DNA from: Mycoplasmoides gallisepticum
GTDB taxonomy: Bacteria; Bacillota_I; Bacilli_A; Mycoplasmatales; Mycoplasmoidaceae
DNA: 64,000 bases
Assembly: GCF_900476085.1 (NCBI RefSeq)
Contig: NZ_LS991952.1
Location: forward strand, 868,001-932,000
Direction of reading: 5' to 3'
In this document: piece after piece, positions 58,788-64,000 of the stretch
Layout of the letters: the number at the start of each line of letters is the position of its first letter
How positions within the stretch are numbered: position 1 is the first letter of the stretch
The notes under the pieces: generated by a model
The model's database searches: none
Seen by the model: the letters and a program-made list of their open reading frames with translations, nothing else
Told to the model about the DNA's origin: nothing
Translations under genes and position numbers: made by a program

Positions 58788-59603
58788 CTATTTTTTATTT
58801 TGAAAATTATTTTGAGCATTCTGAACTTGAGGGCTTCTTAAATTAACTTGGTTAGAATTAATTTGAACAGGGAATTTACTTTTATTATTCAATGACATAT
58901 TAGGTTGATTCATTGAATTTATATTCGTTAATGGCTTTTGATTTCGAACCATCAGATTTTTCTGGTTATTAACGAATCCATGCACTGGTTTTTGTTGAAA
59001 TCTATTAGGTAGTCTTAATTGTTGATTATTATTAATTTTTAATTGCGGATTGAAATTCGAATTAACTACTAAATTATTGTTAGCAATAATATTTCGATTA
59101 AAAATCTGACGTTTTATATTATTAGCTGGTACATTAACTTGGTTTGGTATTAATTTAATATTAGGTTGATAATTGATTTTTGGCGGAATAATTTTTTCTT
59201 GTTTTAATACATTATGTTCATCACTTTCAGAAGAAGTAAGTAATTTTTGTTCTTTGACTTTCTTTGTTTCTCTTATGATTTCTAACTGTAACGCTTTAAG
59301 CAAATTAACTTTTACTAAATAGTTCATTATACACATACAGATTCCACTTATTAAGAAAACTAAACCAAAGATTACACCAATTATTCCCATTGCTAGTAAC
59401 CCAACACCAGTTGATGTTAGTTCTATTTCGTTGTTATTAGAAACCTGTCTTAATGATCTACCAACAATACTAAATCCTAAAGCGCCTAAAAAAATAAAAA
59501 CAGCAGCTAAAACAAAAAAGATAACAATAATATTAATTTTTGTTTTCTTATTCAATAAAGATTGTTTGTTATTTGTTTTTTCTTTTTTATTTGTATCTGA
59601 CAT
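58788..59603 (-). CDS. Two-TM membrane protein with Asn/Gln-rich tail (cluster's first gene)
   Basis: The 271-residue product is not one I recognise. It has a Lys/Asn-rich start, TM1 (IIVIFFVLAAVFIFLGALGF), a loop of about 30 residues, TM2 (LLAMGIIGVIFGLVFLISGI), a short helical stretch and a long Asn/Gln/Pro-rich tail with KINYQPNIKLIPNQ. It has the same plan as the 281-residue protein at the far end of the cluster. It is the promoter-proximal gene of the minus-strand run. A scaffold role inside the cell is a guess. Confidence 0.75.
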   Translation of the reverse strand: MSDTNKKEKTNNKQSLLNKKTKINIIVIFFVLAAVFIFLGALGFSIVGRSLRQVSNNNEIELTSTGVGLLAMGIIGVIFGLVFLISGICMCIMNYLVKVNLLKALQLEIIRETKKVKEQKLLTSSESDEHNVLKQEKIIPPKINYQPNIKLIPNQVNVPANNIKRQIFNRNIIANNNLVVNSNFNPQLKINNNQQLRLPNRFQQKPVHGFVNNQKNLMVRNQKPLTNINSMNQPNMSLNNKSKFPVQINSNQVNLRSPQVQNAQNNFQNKK

Positions 59604-59728
59604 AAGATTTTATTTAATGGTGCTAATCATTTAATCAATTTAATGATAATCGAAAACTTGAATTATTGTATCTATATAAATTTCTATTTATTTTGAATGT
59701 TATTTTAATACAAAAAATAACTGAGATG

Positions 59729-60280
59729 TTAAACAAAATTATTGGATTTTTGTTTCATATTAAATAGCATTATGCCTGTAGCCACAGACACATTCAAGGA
59801 TTGAACCTTGTCTGTATACATTGGAATCTTAATTTGGCAATCCGAATTCTTAATTAGTTGGTTAGACACACCTTTTTGTTCATTACCTACAATTAATATA
59901 GATTTTTTAGCATATTCTTGGTTGTAGTCAGCAGCCTCACTGCTTAAATTCGAAACGTAAGATCAATATCCATATTTTTCTTGAAGGTCTTTTATGGCAT
60001 ATGAAAGGTTTGCAACTTCAATTAAATTAAGATAAAAACAAGCACCAAGCGATGTTTTTATTACAGTGTTATTAATTCTGGCTTAATTATCTTTTTTAAA
60101 AATCACGCCAGATACATTAGCTACTAAACATGTTCTTAATATTCCACCAAAGTTACCTGGGTCTTGTATTTGATCTAAAACAACAAGAATTCTTTCTTGT
60201 TGTTCTTTAATGCGTTCGCAAAATTCATTAAATGATGTCGCTAAAGAATTAGCATCAATTTCAGCAGGTAACACAGCAGT
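59729..60280 (-). pseudogene. rlmB pseudogene (C-terminal two thirds)
   Basis: The reading (minus strand) follows intact rlmB at 29563-30345 closely: DQIQDPGNFGGILRT, NNTVIKTSLGACFYLNL, IVGNEQKGVSNQL and SLNVSVATGIMLFNMKQK. TAA at 60083-60085 stands where the intact gene has CAA (KKDN-Gln). The N-terminal third is missing and the sequence joins an aldehyde dehydrogenase fragment near 60280. Confidence 0.85.
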
Positions 60281-60289
60281 TATCAAATT

Positions 60290-61235
60290 AAGTGATTTTG
60301 TTCCAAATACTTGTGATCTATTGTTGAAAATTTTTAGCAAGTATTTTGATGAAAAATATATCTATTTTATGGATAATAATAAACATTCTATCGAAGAAAT
60401 GATGGCGTTAAAATATGATCACATTTTCTTTACTGGCAGCGATAATGTTGCTAAAAAAGTTATGGAAAAGCTTCAGCTGATTTGACACCAGCAACTTTAG
60501 AATTATGTGGCAAATCCCCATGTATTATTGATAAAGATATCAATCTAGAAAAAACTGTTAAAAGTTTTTTATTTGGAAAGATGTTAAACGCTGGTCAAAC
60601 ATGTATTGCGCCAGATTATTTGGTTGTTCACAAAGATATATACAATTCTTTTATTAACGAATTAATTAAACAGTTAGAAGAATTAAATCTAAATACGAAT
60701 GACATGACGCACATTATTAATGAACAACATATGAAACGATTAGAAAGATTAATATCTAAGACACCAAAAGAAAAGATCATTTATCAAAAAGCTAATCAAA
60801 AAAAACTATTTTCATTCTTTAGTAATTGGTGATGTTAGTTTTACAGATTTGATTATGAAAGAAGAGATATTTGGTCTGATTATTCCAATTATTAAGTATG
60901 AAAATATCGATGGTTTGATTCAACAGTTTAAAACTAAAGACCGAGCATTAGCTTTGTATATGTTTAGTAATAACAAAGATATTACGAACAAAGTGTTTAG
61001 TTGTTTAGAATTTGGTGGTGGAGCTATCAACGACACTGTTATTCATATAGCCAGTAGCAATACACCTTTTGGTGGAGTTAGTGCTAGTGGAATGGGTAAT
61101 TATCATGGCTATTTTGGTTTTAAAACCTTTAGTTATGCCAAGACAATATTAACCAAAGGAAAGATTGGCAACAACTTAAGATATCGTCCGTATACTAATC
61201 AAAAATTCGAGTTGATTAAAAAAAATTTTAAGTAA
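60290..61235 (+). pseudogene. Aldehyde dehydrogenase pseudogene
   Basis: Three pieces in alternating frames (to about 60480, 60482-60832, 60849-61235) make the C-terminal two thirds of a class 3-type aldehyde dehydrogenase: FFTGSDNVAKKVME, LELCGKSPCI (Glu region), NAGQTCIAPDYL (catalytic Cys), EEIFGLIIPI, and NTPFGGVSASGMGNYHG. At least two frameshifts and a missing NAD-binding N-terminus show it is dead. An oxidoreductase of this type is not otherwise in the window. Confidence 0.85.
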
Positions 61236-61277
61236 TCTTTTGAATAAAGACATATCTTTATATTGTTAGATTATTTT

Positions 61278-61293
61278 TTAACACTAGTGTTAA
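61278..61293. promoter_or_regulatory. 16-bp perfect palindrome upstream of the Ig-blocking gene
   Basis: TTAACACTAGTGTTAA lies about 95 bases before the start and is followed by ATGCA-6-TGCAT. It is a candidate operator or a recombination site; no function is shown. Confidence 0.45.
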
Positions 61294-61388
61294 TGCACCC
61301 CTTTGCATCAATCTAAATTTTCCTTTATAATTAAGTATATTAATCGATTTATAGTTATTTAATGAGCTTTTACTTTTTGATTAAATAA

Positions 61389-63413
61389 ATGTTAAATTCT
61401 AAAAAACGAAAGATCATTAAATTGGTTACTTTATCAGCGACTTCATTAACCGTAGCAGGTGGAACAACTTTAGGGATTGTTTATAGTCAAAATACAGGTA
61501 CCAATAACGACAGCTTAGTTCAAAGACAAAACAAAATTACCTTAAATGGTAGTGGTAAAGCCCAAGATGCTTATAATTCTAACCGGGATAATAACTTACC
61601 TGAAGTAGAAAAACCTGATACTAAAGCTCCGGTTGTAATAGACAAACCTAAACCTGAACCTGTTCCAGAACCAATTCCTCAACCTGAACCTAAAAAACCA
61701 ACAATAGAAGATATGTTGCCTCAATCTTCTGAAGGTTTTGTTAATATAAATGATTTACCTGATTTAGATTTTAGTACGCTCAAACCTGTGAAAACTCCTA
61801 AAGGTCAATTAAGCGAAACAGATAAAAGAACTATCAAAACAGCAATAAGTACTTTAGTTGATTTAACAAAAAATTTGCCATCTCATTTTTCTAAAGAGGA
61901 AATTGCACAAATTAATAAAGCAATTAATGACATAAGAAAATTAAATGCTTATACAAAAAATGAAAAAGATAATGATTGAAGTTCTTTATTAAATGGTTTA
62001 ATTGTAAATGATGGTAGAACTACCGAAGAAAAAGCAAATGCTATTGGCTGACCTTATAAAGATAATCGGCACAATTATTCTTTATCATTTAAATTAATGT
62101 GAGAAAACTATCAAAGAGATCTTGAAAGTATGTTAGCTAAAGGTATGGTTCCTAGTTTACAATGAGGTTCATTCGGTAATGTTTGAGGTTTTGCTGATCA
62201 TAGTGATAACGTAGTAAGAAATAAATTAATTGCAGACAATAATAGTAGATATTTTCCTTACAATACAGAATATAAAAGAACTTCTGGTGTAATTCGTAAT
62301 TTAGATTACGAAGGATTTAAAAAACAAGACGCAACTGATAGATTTACTGAATATGGAGCAAGTAGTAATAAAGGAATTACTGTTTTAGAATATACACCTG
62401 AAGGCGAATTTGCCAAAAGTAAAGTTCAAGGCAATCGTTTAATAGCTGTTTTAGATGCATCAAATAGAGAGGGATACAATAGTTTCCTTAAATTCTTACA
62501 AGATGCAACAAGAGCAGGCAGAAAAATTGATGGAATTGTAATTAAAAATATGGGTCTTATTGATAAGCACCAAGACTTTAGCCAAATTCTTGCTCAAATG
62601 CCTGATTCAATTCAAAAATTAACGCTATTTTTCGAAGGCAAAGACACTTCATCATTAATTGGTTTGAAAGACAAAAAAATTCAAGAAATTGATTTATATA
62701 ATTCAAGCAATACTATAGCTGATGATTGAGCTATAAATCCTTATGCACTTAAAGGAGTAAAAAATATTACTTTTGATTATAACTATGACATAGGTTTTCC
62801 TGGCATACCTGGTAATAATCGTGATATGCCTGGATCAATAGTATTTAATACTTTAAAATTTGATAAAGGTATGTCATTAAGTCAAATTAATGAAGGACTT
62901 AAAATTGCTCTTAACGATAGATTTGGTGAGAGAATCTTCCAAGGTCAATTTGGAGATGGCTCATGACCTACTTATTTAGATTTTTCTAATCTTCCAGAAA
63001 TCAAAAGTTTACAAGGTATGAATTTCTATGGTAGAGTATTTAAAAAATTAACCCTTTATAACAATTCGAATGTCTTTACTGTAGATAGTAAAACTTTACA
63101 TCAACAACAATGATCAGCTTTATTAATTAAAGGACCCGATCGTCCTAAGTTAATGTTTGTTTCTCCTCAAAAAGTTGATACACTTTATATACAAGGTAAC
63201 GCGGTTGATTTAGGCAATAATTGAGGTCCAGAACTTTATGGATTAATTGAATCAGGAAAATATGTTTTCCAAAAAGTTTATGTAGATAATGAAACGATGG
63301 AAAATACATTAAATAGTTCTCAAGCCTTTACTACTTTTGGTAAAAGAGCAATTGTAAAACCAAGAAACTTTGATACTAATGGAGTAAATAGTGAAAACAT
63401 CTCGTTTGAATAA
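61389..63413 (+). CDS. Putative immunoglobulin-blocking virulence protein (MIB/Protein M-like)
   Basis: The 674-residue protein has an uncleaved-type N-terminal anchor (IIKLVTLSATSLTVAGGTT), a Pro/Glu/Lys-rich spacer (KPKPEPVPEPIPQPEPKKP) and a large surface domain. Its segments (WSSLLNGLIVND, LWENYQRDLESML, GITVLEYTPEG, and LRR-like repeats such as VKNITFDYN, IQEIDLYN) match what I know of the MIB and Protein M family, which binds antibody light chains and blocks antigen binding. Many TGA codons are Trp and the frame is intact. It overlaps the next gene by 23 bases. In this family MIB is followed by an MIP protease and an F1-like ATPase; here only a β fragment remains. Confidence 0.78.
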
Positions 63414-63678
63414 TTCAAAAGTTTTAAGATTCAATTGAGAAAAAGAAAATATTTTAAGAGTTATAGCTTTATCTACTCTGTTTATCTTTGTTGTTATTTT
63501 TGGCTTCTTATTTGAATTTGCTATGAAGCATTTAAGTGTTAATTTACTTTCTTATGAAGATTTGTTTAACACTTCTTATACTTTACATAAAGAATCAAAT
63601 TTCTATGTATTTTATACTGTAATTCTCTTTGGTCTTTTAATAATAAGTACTATGAAAAGTTATTTTTTTAGTCAATAA
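63391..63678 (+). CDS. Truncated two-TM membrane protein
   Basis: The 95-residue frame starts at GTG 63391 inside the Ig-blocking gene. It has TM1 (VIALSTLFIFVVIFGFLFEF), a loop with LLSYEDLFNTSYTLHKES, and TM2 (FYVFYTVILFGLLIIS), then stops where a beta-subunit fragment begins. The position and the pattern suggest the N-terminus of the membrane protein that opens F1-like ATPase clusters (MSC_0624 type), joined by deletion to the beta gene. Low confidence in that identity. Confidence 0.5.
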
Positions 63679-64000
63679 AAATAACAAAGAAAATGTCTTA
63701 TCATTTATTGATAATATTTTCCGTTTTTTACAAGCTGGAAATGAAGTTGCCGCTTCTTTAGATAAAAAACCTTCAATCGGTGGTTATCAAGCAACTTTAA
63801 ACAGTCAAATTTCGCAAGCAGAACAAAGATTATTTAATAATGAAAATGGTTCAATTGCTTCCTTTCAAATTGTTTTCTTACCATTGGATGATTTATCTGA
63901 TCCTTCAGCTGTAGCTGTATTTAATCACTTAAATTCTTCATTAGTGCTTTCAAGAGAAATTAGTGCTAAAAATATTTTTTCTGCTTTTGATCCTTTAGTT
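63659..64000 (+). pseudogene. F1-like ATPase beta fragment, 5' truncated
   Basis: From about 63680 the frame reads ENVLSFIDNIFRFLQAGNEV, then KPSIGGYQATL, LPLDDLSDPSAV and SSLVLSRE, closely matching the complete beta at 1521-2921 from its residue about 230 on. The N-terminal 230 residues, including the Walker A loop, are missing and there is no start. It continues past the window edge. Confidence 0.88.

Noticed and set aside
1..64000. vlhA haemagglutinin genes or GAA repeat promoters
   Set aside because: No GAA tracts upstream of lipoprotein genes and no VlhA-like sequence were seen in the window.

Overview
The window is a stretch of an AT-rich mollicute chromosome. TGA is read as tryptophan throughout: dozens of genes are open only under genetic code 4. 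The Cas9, the F1-like ATPase genes, the Ig-binding and Ig-protease relatives and the gene content fit Mycoplasma (Mycoplasmoides) gallisepticum or a very close relative. That identification is from recognition, not from a database search.

Left part. Bases 1-6924 (+) hold the end of an F1-like ATPase cluster (alpha-like, beta-like) followed by two trypsin-fold (DUF31/MIP-like) lipoproteins. Bases 7055-16462 (+) are housekeeping: rpoE, fba, ychF, tdk, rplK-rplA, pth, tilS, a fructose-type PTS permease with a small membrane protein, and a mannose-6-phosphate isomerase. Bases 16540-21024 (-) hold an S8 protease overlapping a lipoprotein gene, plus a decayed second copy of that pair.

Defence region. 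Bases 21568-29479 (+) are a complete type II-A CRISPR system: cas9, tracrRNA, cas1, cas2, csn2, and an array of 31 repeats and 30 spacers. After cysS-rlmB (-), bases 31838-35784 (-) carry an AAA+ ATPase and subtilisin-like protease pair with the layout of the IetAS anti-phage module. The protease has an intact catalytic triad but a frameshift near its C-terminus. Bases 36091-43301 (+) are a type I restriction-modification locus with intact hsdM and hsdR but only broken hsdS copies. An IS256-type element with damaged transposase follows (43385-44718).

Right part. Bases 45829-59603 (-) form a run of six surface or membrane genes that I cannot assign to a known pathway. Two similar 2-TM Asn/Gln-rich proteins stand at the two ends. 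Two paralogous anchored proteins each carry one in-frame TAA. Two proteins of about 1100-1200 residues end in a similar motif. Bases 59729-61235 are a scar of an rlmB pseudogene joined to a frameshifted aldehyde dehydrogenase pseudogene. The window closes with an immunoglobulin-blocking (MIB/Protein M-like) gene, a truncated membrane protein, and a fragment of another F1-like beta gene. This looks like a collapsed second MIB-MIP/F1-like ATPase locus.

Together the accessory genes point to two jobs: defence against phage and foreign DNA (CRISPR, IetAS-like, type I R-M), and host antibody evasion and surface variation (F1-like ATPase, DUF31 proteases, MIB). Many accessory genes carry a single lesion in an otherwise clean frame. 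That is typical of recent loss or on/off switching, or of sequencing errors, which cannot be told apart here.
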